DNA of 64,000 nt from Haliea alexandrii (GTDB taxonomy: Bacteria; Pseudomonadota; Gammaproteobacteria; Pseudomonadales; Halieaceae). Within the stretch, counting starts at the first letter, position 1. The number at the start of each line of letters is the position of its first letter. This document shows, piece after piece, positions 29,776-38,960 of this stretch. Position numbers and translations under genes: made by a program. The notes below the pieces were generated by a model. That model was not told the origin of the DNA, ran no database searches, and saw only the letters and a list, made by a program, of their open reading frames with translations. The stretch lies in the NCBI RefSeq assembly GCF_003719295.1, contig NZ_RFLW01000003.1:372001-436000 (forward strand), given 5' to 3'.

Positions 29776-30606
29776 ATGCATTCCAAACGCGAATCCCTAC
29801 GCAAACGCCTGCACAGCGCGACAATATCGCCAACCCGCTGTGCCCACAAATGGCAGGGCCAGTACTGGCAGCAGTCAAGTGGTGACGAGCGCAGCGTATC
29901 CTGCGCCACTTGCAGGAGCTTTGACTCGCACAAACAACGTTGCAGCATTGGCTTCGGCACGCCACTGCGCAAATGCGTTGTCTCAAGCCTTGAGGCGCAT
30001 TTTCATGACTGTGCCGGCGAGGAGGCACTGGAAATTGGATTCGGGCGATTCAAACTGGCCCGCAACCTGATAAACCGCAGCGGTGGCCGCTGGACTGGAA
30101 TAGACCCGAAACAACCCACCTCACGGCCAGCTCGACTCGGAACAGGAGGTCACGGCCTCGCCGATGCACTGCCATTCGAAAGCCAGACTTTTGATCGTGT
30201 GTTTGGGGTGCAATCCATAGAGCACTGGGGGCAGCGTGCGGGAGCACAGCGTGAACCTGCAAAGTATGAAGATTGCCTGCGCGAAATTGCGCGGGTAACC
30301 AAACCTGGAGGTCGCATTTATTTCGATGCGCCAATTCATTTACACGGCAATGAAATATTCATAATGGGTGACGTTGCAAAAATACGCGACATGTTTACAA
30401 CTGCTTACTGGCGGGACGTCAATATCGAGCGCTGGCGAGAGAATCATACGCCGCTGGAACGTTACGAACCGTCGCACAAGGAATTCTGTGACTGGCCCAT
30501 TGAGATCGTGAGCTACCCCGATAATGACATCAATGCCATAAGACAAAACGGCATCATCTGGCTACTGGTAATAACGGCCTCGCGCAGCGAGGTGCCCGTG
30601 GAGTAG
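29776..30606 (+). CDS. SAM-dependent methyltransferase with Cys-rich N-terminus
   Basis: 276 residues from the ATG at 29776, which has AGGAG eight bases upstream; the frame extends to 29734 without support. The N-terminal ~75 residues carry CATC, then Cys residues in QRCSIGFG and LRKC, a possible metal-binding knuckle. The class I methyltransferase fold follows: ALEIGFGRFKLA (motif I), GIDPKQP, a DALPFESQTFDRVFGVQSIEHW stretch typified by FDRVFGVQSIEHW, and VTKPGGRIYFDAP. This resembles type 11 methyltransferases. Substrate unknown. It is part of the accessory segment after tRNA-Asn and is less G+C-rich than the flanking core genes. Confidence 0.8.
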   Translation: MHSKRESLRKRLHSATISPTRCAHKWQGQYWQQSSGDERSVSCATCRSFDSHKQRCSIGFGTPLRKCVVSSLEAHFHDCAGEEALEIGFGRFKLARNLINRSGGRWTGIDPKQPTSRPARLGTGGHGLADALPFESQTFDRVFGVQSIEHWGQRAGAQREPAKYEDCLREIARVTKPGGRIYFDAPIHLHGNEIFIMGDVAKIRDMFTTAYWRDVNIERWRENHTPLERYEPSHKEFCDWPIEIVSYPDNDINAIRQNGIIWLLVITASRSEVPVE

Positions 30607-30727
30607 CTAACGGGTGCGTATTTCACGCCGGAATGATTCGATAGATAAAACCAGGAAGACTCCAGGGCCAGTATTTCCGGATAAAAAATCTCAGGCAGAA
30701 AGGCGATAATTTGAATGCACAGGGTCT

Positions 30728-30757
30728 TTGCGTTAATTAATGTGATTCGAATATAAT
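30728..30757 (+). promoter_or_regulatory. Promoter of the H-NS-like gene
   Basis: TTGCGT (30728-30733) and TATAAT (30752-30757) with an 18-base A+T-rich spacer lie about 29 bases upstream of the ATG at 30786. The whole 30607-30785 gap is A+T-rich and holds no ORF. Confidence 0.65.
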
Positions 30758-30785
30758 TACCGCATTATTAATCAGGAGACTTCAA

Positions 30786-31211
30786 ATGAAAGTCAAACCA
30801 TCGGCATTGGCGGTATTTGCAAAATCAAAAGTGAAAGCCAAGGCGGAAGCGCGTCGGCTCAGCCAGGAAGAGCTGGAAAAACTTATCGCCTCCTTGAATG
30901 AAGCACTCAAGGCGGAAAAGGAAAAGACGAAAAAGAAACAGGAAAAAGATCGCGTTGCCACAATCCGCAAAGTTAATGACTTGTTGGCGGAAAGCGGCCT
31001 CAAGCCTGAAGACTTGAAAAAGAACGCGTCCACAGCACGCAAACGCAAAGCAACTGGAAAAAGCCGCAAAATCGGCGCAGTGCCTGCGAAGTACCGCCTC
31101 GTCATTGACGGCAAGAAACATGAATGGACGGGCCGCGGTCGCACGCCGAAGGTGTTTCAAGCCTACTTTGATGCTGGAAACTCACGAGAGAGCTGCGCTA
31201 TCAAAAGCTGA
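30786..31211 (+). CDS. H-NS family nucleoid-associated protein
   Basis: 141 residues. The N-terminal half is a charged coiled coil (LSQEELEKLIASLNEALKAE) expected to oligomerise. The C-terminal domain contains YRLVIDGKKHEWTGRGRTP, close to the H-NS DNA-binding core in which W-(S/T)-G-x-G-R contacts the A+T-rich minor groove. A Lys-rich linker (RKRKATGKSRK) connects them. H-NS-like proteins silence horizontally acquired A+T-rich DNA. AGGAG precedes the ATG and a good promoter is present. Its place at the end of the accessory segment suggests it travels with, or silences, that DNA. Confidence 0.85.
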   Translation: MKVKPSALAVFAKSKVKAKAEARRLSQEELEKLIASLNEALKAEKEKTKKKQEKDRVATIRKVNDLLAESGLKPEDLKKNASTARKRKATGKSRKIGAVPAKYRLVIDGKKHEWTGRGRTPKVFQAYFDAGNSRESCAIKS

Positions 31212-31235
31212 TACACTGCGTCTGGCGCCCCGAGC

Positions 31236-32009
31236 GTGCTGGAACTACTTCACTGCGACGAGCACCTCGTCGCAGTGAACAAGCCTTCCGGGCTGCTGGT
31301 ACACCGCAGTCCCATTGATCGACACGAAACCCGCTTCGCCCTGCAGCTGCTGCGCGATCAGCTGGGACACAGGGTTTACCCCGTACACCGCCTCGACAAG
31401 CCCACGTCGGGCGTGTTGCTGTTTGCGCAGACACCCGCCGCCGCGCGCGCAGTCGCGGAGCAGTTTGCCCAGCGTCGTGTGCACAAAACCTATATTGCCA
31501 TTGTGCGCGGTTGGTGCGCGCCAGAGGGAGTGATTGAACACCCGCTGACGGAACGGCCGGCAGAACCCGGCTCCGACACGTTCCCCACACGCACGCAAGC
31601 GGCAACCACGCGGTTTTACCGCCTGGGCACAGCCGAGCTGCCCATTACCGTGGATCGCTATCCCTCCTCTCGCTATAGCCTGGTACAACTACAGCCGGTT
31701 ACCGGGCGCAGGCACCAGTTGCGAAGGCATATGAAACATATCAGCCACCCGATTATCGGCGACGCCAACCACGGCAAGGGAATACACAACCGGTTTTTCC
31801 AGACACACTTCAACTGCCACAGGTTGCTATTGGCCTGCACGGCGCTGGAGTTACAGCACCCGGAACACGGGTCAACCTTGCGCCTGCGCGCCCGGCCAGG
31901 TGCCGATTTCGAGGCAACGGCCAATGCGCTGGGCTGGCAAGGTGAACTGGAAGATATCCTGCGGGAAGTCGCTACTGGACCAGGAAGCCGCCATCGGACA
32001 CCAGCGTAG
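31236..32009 (+). CDS. truC: tRNA pseudouridine(65) synthase
   Basis: 257 residues, GTG start. It is an RluA-family pseudouridine synthase: HRLDKPTSGVLLFAQ holds the catalytic Asp, and GRRHQLRRHMKHISHPIIGD followed by HG and HN motifs is typical of TruC. There is no S4 domain. It modifies U65 in tRNA-Ile and tRNA-Asp in E. coli. It starts 24 bases after the H-NS-like gene and may share its transcript. Its 3' end overlaps the convergent SDR gene by 38 bases. Confidence 0.92.
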   Translation: MLELLHCDEHLVAVNKPSGLLVHRSPIDRHETRFALQLLRDQLGHRVYPVHRLDKPTSGVLLFAQTPAAARAVAEQFAQRRVHKTYIAIVRGWCAPEGVIEHPLTERPAEPGSDTFPTRTQAATTRFYRLGTAELPITVDRYPSSRYSLVQLQPVTGRRHQLRRHMKHISHPIIGDANHGKGIHNRFFQTHFNCHRLLLACTALELQHPEHGSTLRLRARPGADFEATANALGWQGELEDILREVATGPGSRHRTPA

Positions 32010-32733
32010 CACCTGTTGTGAAGGCTGACATGTCACTCACGAGATAGAGCAGAGGCCCGAGGATTTCCTCTGTCTCGGCAACCCGTTTTTGCAGGCACGC
32101 GTCTATAGCCCCCTGCAAGTACGCAGGATTCTGCGCGGCGCTGTCGAACAGGTCCGAGTGATAGTTTCCCGGAGCCAGGTTGTTGACACGAATCTTCAAG
32201 GGCGCCCACTCCGCCGCCATCACTTTTGTCATGGCTTGCAGAGCTGCCTTGGTCGCTGCGTAGAACCCCATATTGGCCGGCGGTTTTAGCGCTGCCACGG
32301 AAATGACATTAACGACCACGCCTCCACCCTGTTCGGCCATGTGCGGCGCCAACCGCGAAGCCAGGTACCATGGCCCCATCGTGTTGACGTCGAACATCTT
32401 CTGAAAAAGCTCGGGGCTAAGCTTGTCCAGACCACCCCAGGCTGGGCTGATGCCGGCGTTATTGATGAGTATATCCACCCGTCCGTAGTGCCCGAGGGTA
32501 CCCTCGATTAACGCATCCAGCTCCTCTGTACGGCCGGTGTGAGCGGCAATGGGGAGGGCACTCCCCCCCGCCGCTTCTATCTCGGCGACCACGGATTCGC
32601 AGGCATCCAACTTGCGGCTCGCCACAACCACAGCGGCGCCCGCAGCGGCGAGGCCGATAGACATGGCGCGGCCAAGACCTCGGCTACCCCCCGTTACCAG
32701 GGCCACTTTGCCCGTTAAATCGATCTGCTGCAT
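31972..32733 (-). CDS. SDR family oxidoreductase
   Basis: 253 residues from the ATG at 32733 (GGGAG seven bases upstream; the frame extends to 32760). It has the Rossmann motif TGGSRGLGRA, NNAGIS, and the catalytic YAATK in place of the classical YxxxK; the preceding Ser lies in VISVAAL. It is a classical short-chain dehydrogenase of unknown substrate. It is monocistronic, and a CACTG/CAGTG hairpin sits just before its ribosome site. Confidence 0.88.
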   Translation of the reverse strand: MQQIDLTGKVALVTGGSRGLGRAMSIGLAAAGAAVVVASRKLDACESVVAEIEAAGGSALPIAAHTGRTEELDALIEGTLGHYGRVDILINNAGISPAWGGLDKLSPELFQKMFDVNTMGPWYLASRLAPHMAEQGGGVVVNVISVAALKPPANMGFYAATKAALQAMTKVMAAEWAPLKIRVNNLAPGNYHSDLFDSAAQNPAYLQGAIDACLQKRVAETEEILGPLLYLVSDMSAFTTGATLVSDGGFLVQ

Positions 32734-32804
32734 ACGCGACTCCCCCACTGTTTTTTTCACAGTGTAGCCTGCCCGCTCCGCGAGGTCAGCGGGGAGTACG
32801 CATA

Positions 32805-33131
32805 CTAAGGCTGCATACTGACCGGATTTTTTCCGTGGAACTCACCCAATTGCAGTGCAACGCCATCGCGATCCAGAAACCGGGGCCCGCGCTCATCCAC
32901 CAGGCAGTGCACGATAAACCGTTCACCCTGACCAGGAATGACAACAAGGCGTAGCTGATCCGGACCGCGGCGACGTTTGATGCCCACCAGCTTGGTGCGA
33001 CCTTCCGCACCCAGCGCCGCCTCAACCCCCGCCTTGCACACGGCGAGGTCGGCGCTCTTATCCGAGGCTAATGCGGCACCCGTCAGGCCCATCAATGTAC
33101 AACTGAGCACCCATGCATTGAATGTTTTCAT
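32805..33131 (-). CDS. Small exported hypothetical protein
   Basis: 108 residues. The signal peptide MKTFNAWVLSCTLMGLTG is cleaved probably after ALA. The mature protein has two Cys residues (LAVCKAG, IVHCLVD) that could form a disulphide, and a short beta-rich stretch (DQLRLVVIPGQGERFIVH). GGAG lies eight bases before the ATG. It lies upstream of the SDR gene on the same strand with a 71-base gap. Periplasmic; family not recognised. Confidence 0.75.
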   Translation of the reverse strand: MKTFNAWVLSCTLMGLTGAALASDKSADLAVCKAGVEAALGAEGRTKLVGIKRRRGPDQLRLVVIPGQGERFIVHCLVDERGPRFLDRDGVALQLGEFHGKNPVSMQP

Positions 33132-33311
33132 AACACGCTCTCCCTGTAGGTAACGAAACTCAGGATACCCCTAGCCGTATTTGATGGAAGTGGCCGATTA
33201 TGATCGTATTCGCTGCATTTTTGGGCATGCCAACCACGCGGCGTGTACCGCCCGCAGTAACCGTGTACGCTATCTGCGTGTTCTCAGTCCAGTAGCAACC
33301 GAAGGATACCC

Positions 33312-33902
33312 ATGAAACGTCTTGTCTCACTCACGCTGCAGGGCCTGGTGGCCGTACTCCCCGTCGCGCTGACTATTTACCTGGTGTATTGGCTACTGGT
33401 GACGCTGGAAACCATGACCGGCGCGGCACTGCGCGCGGTCCTGCCTGGGGACTGGTACTTTCAGGGCCTCGGGCTGATTTCTGGCCTGATTCTGCTGATG
33501 CTGATTGGCCTGCTGGTGAATGCCTACGTGGTTCGCCACTTGCTGCGCCTGGGGGACACGCTGCTGAGCAGGATTCCACTGGTCAAATCGGTTCACGGGG
33601 CCATTCAGGACGTATTGCGCGCATTCAGCATCGCCAACAAGCAGCAGGCGGACTCGGTCGTGATGGTAACCCTCGGCGACAACATGCGACTGCTGGGATT
33701 TGTGACCTCGCGGGAGCCGAGCACACGACTGCGCGGCGCTGTGGATGAATCAGTGGTCGGTGTTTATTTGCCCATGAGCTACCAGCTGGGGGGATATACC
33801 GTCTATCTGCCAGCGAGCCAGCTTGAGTCCGTTGATCTCAGCGTTGAGGAAGCAATGCGCATCGCGGTCACCGGGGGCATCCAGAACCCGAAGTCGATCT
33901 GA
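33312..33902 (+). CDS. DUF502 family membrane protein
   Basis: 196 residues. Two N-terminal transmembrane helices (LVAVLPVALTIYLVYWLL; LISGLILLMLIGLLVNAYV) are followed by the family's conserved IPLVKSVHGAIQDVLRAF and a soluble beta-rich part with VYLPMSYQLGGYTVYLP. DUF502 proteins are inner-membrane proteins of unknown function in many bacteria and plants. AAGGA precedes the ATG. It converges on the LysR gene with a nine-base gap. Confidence 0.9.
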   Translation: MKRLVSLTLQGLVAVLPVALTIYLVYWLLVTLETMTGAALRAVLPGDWYFQGLGLISGLILLMLIGLLVNAYVVRHLLRLGDTLLSRIPLVKSVHGAIQDVLRAFSIANKQQADSVVMVTLGDNMRLLGFVTSREPSTRLRGAVDESVVGVYLPMSYQLGGYTVYLPASQLESVDLSVEEAMRIAVTGGIQNPKSI

Positions 33903-33911
33903 CAGGGCGCG

Positions 33912-34787
33912 TCAGCGGGTATCCAGTTGCGATGCCACCTTGGCGAACTCTTCAGCAATAACTTCTCTCAGCACTCGAAACCGTGCGCTCAAACGCAGGT
34001 CGCGATGCGTTAACACCCACACGTTTGACTGGTGTACGACAGGCGCATTGGGAACCCGCACCAGCTCCGGATCACCAAAGGCCAGAAAACAGGGCATGAA
34101 GACCAGCCCCATGCGGCTGCGCGCAGCCATTTGCATGAGGTTGAGATCGCTTATGGCGTGTCGCACAGGCAAATGCTCGAGGCCACTGTAACGCAACCAG
34201 TCCTCGCGCTGACCCTGGGGGTAGCGCCCCACCCATGTGAGGTGCGACACGTCGTGCGGTGCATCCTCGCGCAGCAGCGCTCGGTGTACGTAAGTCGAGG
34301 CACTGAGCGGGCACAGGTTGCGACCAATCAGATTGTCAGGCGGCCGGGTGCCTGCAGGCAATACACGCACCGCGATGTCCGCCTCGCGTCGACTGAGATC
34401 AAGCGCGAGGTTACTGGGCATGAGCTCGAGCTCAATTCCCGGGTAATCCTCCGCAAAGCGAGCCAGGCGAGTGAGCAGAAATTCCACACGATCCGGCATG
34501 GTGAGGCGGATGCTGCCCTGCAGCTGTTGGTCGGTGCCCGTGATACGACGCTCGGCTGCCAGCATAAGCTCTTCAACGTGCTCCGCCGCTGGCATCAGCT
34601 CTTCCGCCGCTGCCGTCATCCGGTAGCCATCAGGGGTGCGATCGAAAAGGCGCGTGTGTAACGTGCTTTCCAGGTCGTCGAGGCGACGCGTTATCGTCGA
34701 GTTGCTTACCCCCAACAGCTGGGCTGCCCCGCGCGCAGAGCCCCGACGACCCAACGCCAGTAGCACCTTCATGTCATCCCAGTTCAC
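33912..34787 (-). CDS. LysR family transcriptional regulator
   Basis: 291 residues from a GTG at 34787 with GGAG seven bases upstream; the upstream extension to 34892 runs into the DHH gene and is unlikely. The N-terminal winged helix (WDDMKVLLALGRRGSARGAA, SNSTITRRLDDLE) is followed by a periplasmic-binding-protein-like effector domain (GSIRLTMPDRVEFLL, READIAVRVLP). It is a typical LTTR, usually regulating a divergent gene, but here both neighbours point elsewhere. Target and inducer unknown. Confidence 0.9.
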   Translation of the reverse strand: MNWDDMKVLLALGRRGSARGAAQLLGVSNSTITRRLDDLESTLHTRLFDRTPDGYRMTAAAEELMPAAEHVEELMLAAERRITGTDQQLQGSIRLTMPDRVEFLLTRLARFAEDYPGIELELMPSNLALDLSRREADIAVRVLPAGTRPPDNLIGRNLCPLSASTYVHRALLREDAPHDVSHLTWVGRYPQGQREDWLRYSGLEHLPVRHAISDLNLMQMAARSRMGLVFMPCFLAFGDPELVRVPNAPVVHQSNVWVLTHRDLRLSARFRVLREVIAEEFAKVASQLDTR

Positions 34788-34860
34788 TCTGTTTCTCCCT
34801 GCAAGACCGCTTCCGCGGCCTGCGTGACAGTCTACGGTGAGCCGCCGGGGAGCGGAGCGT

Positions 34861-35817
34861 CTACGCGTAGAACGCCGCGATACGCTCGACAAAAGCCTGC
34901 AGCTGATCCGCTGGCAAAGCGTTTATACCCGCCGCCGCAGCGCGGCCGCCACCCGTGGGAAATTCCCGGCACAGTGCATCCGCGCCGGTCTTGTTGTTAA
35001 GAGGCGCACGCACACTGACCAGATAATCTCCATCTTTTCGCGCTGTCACCACGGCGTGTGCTCGCGCCGGATCCTGGTTGGCCAGGTCGTTGCCAAAGAC
35101 GCCGCTCACCCGCCGTGCCCAGGCCGCGTCGGGCAATTGGTACACCGCTGCACTCTCTCCACGGTGAATGGGCTCAAGCGCCGCAGCTGCCGCCATGTCT
35201 TCCCGGTACCCCGTTTCGAGGCGTTCGAAGTGGCCGCGCTCCGCGTCCATGAACTGGAACGGGTCATCGTGCCTTGCGAGCAGCTGGTAAAGCTCCGCGG
35301 GGGCGAAATGCAGATCTTCCAGGGCCGGGCCATAACCGTTGTAGTTGATATAGATACCCAGATCTTCCAGGGCCTGCACCTGCGCGGCAGACAAACCCAG
35401 TGTCTTCGCCAGCCGTTGCGCGGAATCGCGCAGGTTATCACCAAAGGCACCGGTCACGGCCCAAGCCGTATATGCCCCCTGTAGCCGGCCATTGATCAGC
35501 AGACTGGTGCACACGTCGGGTGCGGGATTGATCAAGGTCTCGAGCTGCGGGCTGGCGGGGATCTCTCCGGCAAAGTGGTGATCGCAATAGAATACATCGG
35601 CACCGGCCGCAAGCACGCGCTGTAGATCGGTGCGATTCTTGTCCAGTGAGATATCCAGCACGGTCACGCGGTCGCCGGGCCCGGCCTCAACCTGCTGCAG
35701 CAGGGCGATGTCGCGTTTGACACCGGTTACCAGTACCGCATCGAGAGGCTCCGCGCGACGCAGCTGCACCAGCGCACACAGGCCATCCGCATCGCCGTTA
35801 AAGACGTCATAGTTCAT
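34861..35817 (-). CDS. DHH family phosphoesterase
   Basis: 318 residues. N-terminal metal-binding motifs are NGDADGLCA and CDHHF (the DHH signature), and the C-terminal DHHA1-like end reads GGGRAAAAGIN. Members cleave phosphodiester bonds, such as nanoRNAs, cyclic dinucleotides or polyphosphate-like substrates. The specific substrate is uncertain and the protein is shorter than RecJ. It lies 21 bases downstream of the WbpM-like gene on the same strand. Confidence 0.88.
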   Translation of the reverse strand: MNYDVFNGDADGLCALVQLRRAEPLDAVLVTGVKRDIALLQQVEAGPGDRVTVLDISLDKNRTDLQRVLAAGADVFYCDHHFAGEIPASPQLETLINPAPDVCTSLLINGRLQGAYTAWAVTGAFGDNLRDSAQRLAKTLGLSAAQVQALEDLGIYINYNGYGPALEDLHFAPAELYQLLARHDDPFQFMDAERGHFERLETGYREDMAAAAALEPIHRGESAAVYQLPDAAWARRVSGVFGNDLANQDPARAHAVVTARKDGDYLVSVRAPLNNKTGADALCREFPTGGGRAAAAGINALPADQLQAFVERIAAFYA

Positions 35818-35838
35818 TCTGATTCCTTCCGGCTGAGA

Positions 35839-37881
35839 TCAGGACTTGTCGGGGAACAGTTCCTGAACGTTAGACAAACCGACGGCGGCCGGTTTTTGCT
35901 TGGGCTTGGCAAGCGTGGGACGGCCGGCCATGCCCTGCTTGCGCCAGACATGGTCGTAGCGCACTTCGTGTAAATTAAACCCGCTCACAGCGGCGTTCAG
36001 GATTGAGGTAATACCGGCACAATCCATCGTATCGCAGTAATGCATGAGCTCGGTCAACAAGCGGTGAATCTGGTTATAGGAGAGACACTCTTCCTCGGCG
36101 CGCATGATCATGGGGTGCCCGGTCCCGGTCACGTTGCTGCCGAGCAAAAGCTCCTCACGCAACTTCTCCCCGGGGCGCAAACCGATAAACTCGATCTGGA
36201 TATGGTCGTGTGCGTGGCTGTCGTGCTGCATTTCGTAGCCGCTGAGACGGATCATACGCCGCGCGAGATCCACAATCCGCACCGGCTCGCCCATATCCAG
36301 CACGAACACATCGCCGCCCGTGCCCATTGCACCGGCCTGTAACACAAGCTGCGCGGCTTCCTGAATGCTCATAAAATAGCGCGAGACTTCCGGGTGGGTG
36401 ACGGTTACCGGGCCACCGCCCTCAATCTGCTCGCGAAATAGCGGGACCACAGAACCGGAGGAACCCAGCACATTGCCGAATCGCACCATGCAGAAGCGGG
36501 TACCGGAGTCGCGCTGAGCGAGTCCCTGCAACACCATTTCCGCAAAGCGCTTGGAAGCACCCATGATATTGGTGGGCCGCACGGCTTTGTCGGTGGAAAC
36601 CAGAACGAATGTCTCCACCCCGGCCTTGCGCGCAGCTTCCGCCGCGTACCAGGTGCCGAACACGTTGTTGGCAACACCCTCGGCAACGTTGTATTCAACC
36701 ATGGGTACATGTTTGTAGGCCGCGGCGTGATAGACCGTTTGAACAGCAAAGGTGCGGTACACCGTTTCCAGCCGCCGCTGGTCCTGCACGGACCCCAGCA
36801 ATGCGATGACCTCGACCCCGGAACCGAGCGCCTGCCCCATCTCGCGCAGCTCGCGCTCAATGCGGTACAACGCGTACTCGGAGTTATCCAGCAGGACGAG
36901 CTCTCGAGGGCCTGAAGTCAGTATCTGACGGCACAGCTCCGAACCGATAGAACCACCCGCACCGGTAACCATCACTACCTTGTCGGTAATACAGCGGTCG
37001 ATCAGCTCGGGGTGCGGCGGCACCGGGTCGCGCCCGAGCAGATCATCGAGATCGATATCCTGGATCTGATTGACGCTCGCGCGACCGGCGACAAGTTCAT
37101 TGATCTTCGGCACGGTGCGCACATGCACCGGCAGCCCGACCAGCGAGTTAATGATTTCCCGGCGACGCTCCGGCGAAGCCGCTGGAATGGCGAGCAACAC
37201 CTGGGTGATATTGTGCTCGCCTATAAGCCGCTTGATCTCTTCGGGGCGCGCCACCTGCAGGCCATTAATGACCGAGTGCTGCAGCCGCACATCATCATCC
37301 ACGAACACCACCGCCCGGTACTGGTCGCCATGGTGCAAGGCGGTCAACAATTGCCGCCCTGACTCACCCGCACCATAAATGATGACGTTGCGCGACAGCG
37401 AGCGCAGCTTGGCCTGGTAATATGCCCGCACCGTGAGGCGCGTACCGCCAATCAGCAACAGGGCAATACCCCAGTAGAAAAACGGCATGGTGCGCGGCAC
37501 TTCAGCCTGCGCAACAAACACAGAAGCGGCAAGTATCAGCGTGGAATAAGTGACAGCGGTAATCACTGCCCAGATCGCCTGCTGGCCCATGAAGCGGATA
37601 ACCGCTCGATAGAGACCAAGACGCAAAAAGATAATGGCGCTGATAACCACGGTGATGGCAGCACACGCTATTTCCGTTGTGCCCAGCGTGAACTCAGTGC
37701 TGCCGTGGCGAAGCGCTACCGCGGACCACATGGCCGCGCTGACAAACACCATATCGAGAGCGAGAAGAAGTGCCTGCTTGATATTCCGCGGCAGCTCTAT
37801 AAGTTTTTCGAGTGCATCCCGCACGCTTCCAAGCACCCCGGAAATCGCTTGCAGCACACCATTGCCAAGCCGATTCAGCAA
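35839..37881 (-). CDS. WbpM-like nucleotide-sugar 4,6-dehydratase (polysaccharide biosynthesis, CapD family)
   Basis: 680 residues with TTG start (GGGAGG just upstream). Four N-terminal transmembrane helices (about 33-150) are followed by a CoA-binding-like Rossmann domain (NVIIYGAGESGRQLL) and the catalytic SDR domain (MVTGAGGSIGSELCRQ, YHAAAYKHVPMVEYN, STDKAVRPTNIMGASKR). As in WbpM/FlaA1, Met replaces the usual catalytic Tyr (MGASK). It should convert UDP-GlcNAc-type sugars for O-antigen or capsule. It is expressed with the WbpL-like and epimerase genes. Confidence 0.93.
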   Translation of the reverse strand: MLNRLGNGVLQAISGVLGSVRDALEKLIELPRNIKQALLLALDMVFVSAAMWSAVALRHGSTEFTLGTTEIACAAITVVISAIIFLRLGLYRAVIRFMGQQAIWAVITAVTYSTLILAASVFVAQAEVPRTMPFFYWGIALLLIGGTRLTVRAYYQAKLRSLSRNVIIYGAGESGRQLLTALHHGDQYRAVVFVDDDVRLQHSVINGLQVARPEEIKRLIGEHNITQVLLAIPAASPERRREIINSLVGLPVHVRTVPKINELVAGRASVNQIQDIDLDDLLGRDPVPPHPELIDRCITDKVVMVTGAGGSIGSELCRQILTSGPRELVLLDNSEYALYRIERELREMGQALGSGVEVIALLGSVQDQRRLETVYRTFAVQTVYHAAAYKHVPMVEYNVAEGVANNVFGTWYAAEAARKAGVETFVLVSTDKAVRPTNIMGASKRFAEMVLQGLAQRDSGTRFCMVRFGNVLGSSGSVVPLFREQIEGGGPVTVTHPEVSRYFMSIQEAAQLVLQAGAMGTGGDVFVLDMGEPVRIVDLARRMIRLSGYEMQHDSHAHDHIQIEFIGLRPGEKLREELLLGSNVTGTGHPMIMRAEEECLSYNQIHRLLTELMHYCDTMDCAGITSILNAAVSGFNLHEVRYDHVWRKQGMAGRPTLAKPKQKPAAVGLSNVQELFPDKS

Positions 37882-37958
37882 AATCCCTCCCGCTCCGGAT
37901 AATCGTGACAGGCTCGCTTGAAGTGATTAATTGTGGCGCGAACCCGGAGACCCCGATG

Positions 37959-38960
37959 TTACGTCAATCGCTGCAACTTCGCCATGCCGAGCAGGAGGGG
38001 AAGGTATGCCAAAATTACCAAGAAAAGCTGGAATTCAGGCCAGCGCCAGATCGTCCACGCCAGTGGGAAAAGCCATAATGCGTTCAGCGCCACAAGCAGG
38101 AAATCCACCGCGAGGTGAGAACCCCAGTGGCGACTGAGACGCTGATAAGCATGCTCTCGATGCGCCTCAAACACGCGTGCCCCTGCTCGCCAGCGCGTCA
38201 GCAGGGTCCAGGTGGCATCGGTGACAAAGGCAGCAAGTAAAACCAGCCAACACGCCAGTGGCAAGGTGCCGTGACCGGCTCCGATCACCGCGAGACCGCC
38301 GAGTAAAAAACCCAGGGGCACACTGCCCGCATCCCCCATGAACAGGCGAGCGGGTGGCCAGTTCCAGTAGAGAAAGCCCAGCTGACTCAACGCCAGCAGG
38401 ACGCACATCAGGGCGAGTGTGAGATCCCCGGCCAGCAATGCCAGCAAGCTCCCTCCCATGCCCGCAAGAAACGCCTGCAGGGTGGCCAGGCCATCAATAC
38501 CGTCCATGAAATTGTACAGGTTGACCAGCCACAGGAGCGCCAACACCAGTAGCGGCGCCTGCACCCAGAGGGGAAACGGCAACCCGAAAAGCACATCGCT
38601 ACCCGGAGCAGCGGCAAAGACAGCAGTGACGAGCAGCGCACAGACTGCGCAGTAGACACCCAACCGCAACCGCGCCGGCAGGTTGTAGCGATCATCCAGC
38701 AAGCCCACCAACATCAGCAGCACCGCAAGTCCGAGCAACAGACCGTACACCGGTGGCCATACCACCCCGGCCTGCGCCGCCACCGCCATGGCGAGCACCA
38801 ACGCCAGAATAATCCCCACACCGCCGCCACTTGCCGTAGGCAGGCTGTGCGAGCTGCGCTGACCCGGGCTATCCAGCCATTGGCCGCGCCGCGCCAGCTG
38901 CAGCCAGAGCGCACAGAGCAACGCGGCTGCGAGCGGTGCCGACAGCATGGCCGCAATCAC
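37959..38960 (-). CDS. WbpL-like glycosyl-1-phosphate transferase (MraY/WecA family)
   Basis: 333 residues, start GTG at 38960 overlapping the epimerase stop (GTGA) with GGAG eight bases upstream; the open frame to 39488 is a shadow of the epimerase gene. About ten transmembrane helices. Family motifs: LDSPGQRSSHSLPTASGGG, GLLDDRYNLPARLR, YNFMDGIDGLA and LMGDAGSVPLG, plus the cytoplasmic AHREHAYQRL. It transfers a sugar-1-phosphate to undecaprenyl phosphate, the first step of O-antigen or related glycan synthesis. Confidence 0.92.
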   Translation of the reverse strand: MIAAMLSAPLAAALLCALWLQLARRGQWLDSPGQRSSHSLPTASGGGVGIILALVLAMAVAAQAGVVWPPVYGLLLGLAVLLMLVGLLDDRYNLPARLRLGVYCAVCALLVTAVFAAAPGSDVLFGLPFPLWVQAPLLVLALLWLVNLYNFMDGIDGLATLQAFLAGMGGSLLALLAGDLTLALMCVLLALSQLGFLYWNWPPARLFMGDAGSVPLGFLLGGLAVIGAGHGTLPLACWLVLLAAFVTDATWTLLTRWRAGARVFEAHREHAYQRLSRHWGSHLAVDFLLVALNALWLFPLAWTIWRWPEFQLFLVILAYLPLLLGMAKLQRLT

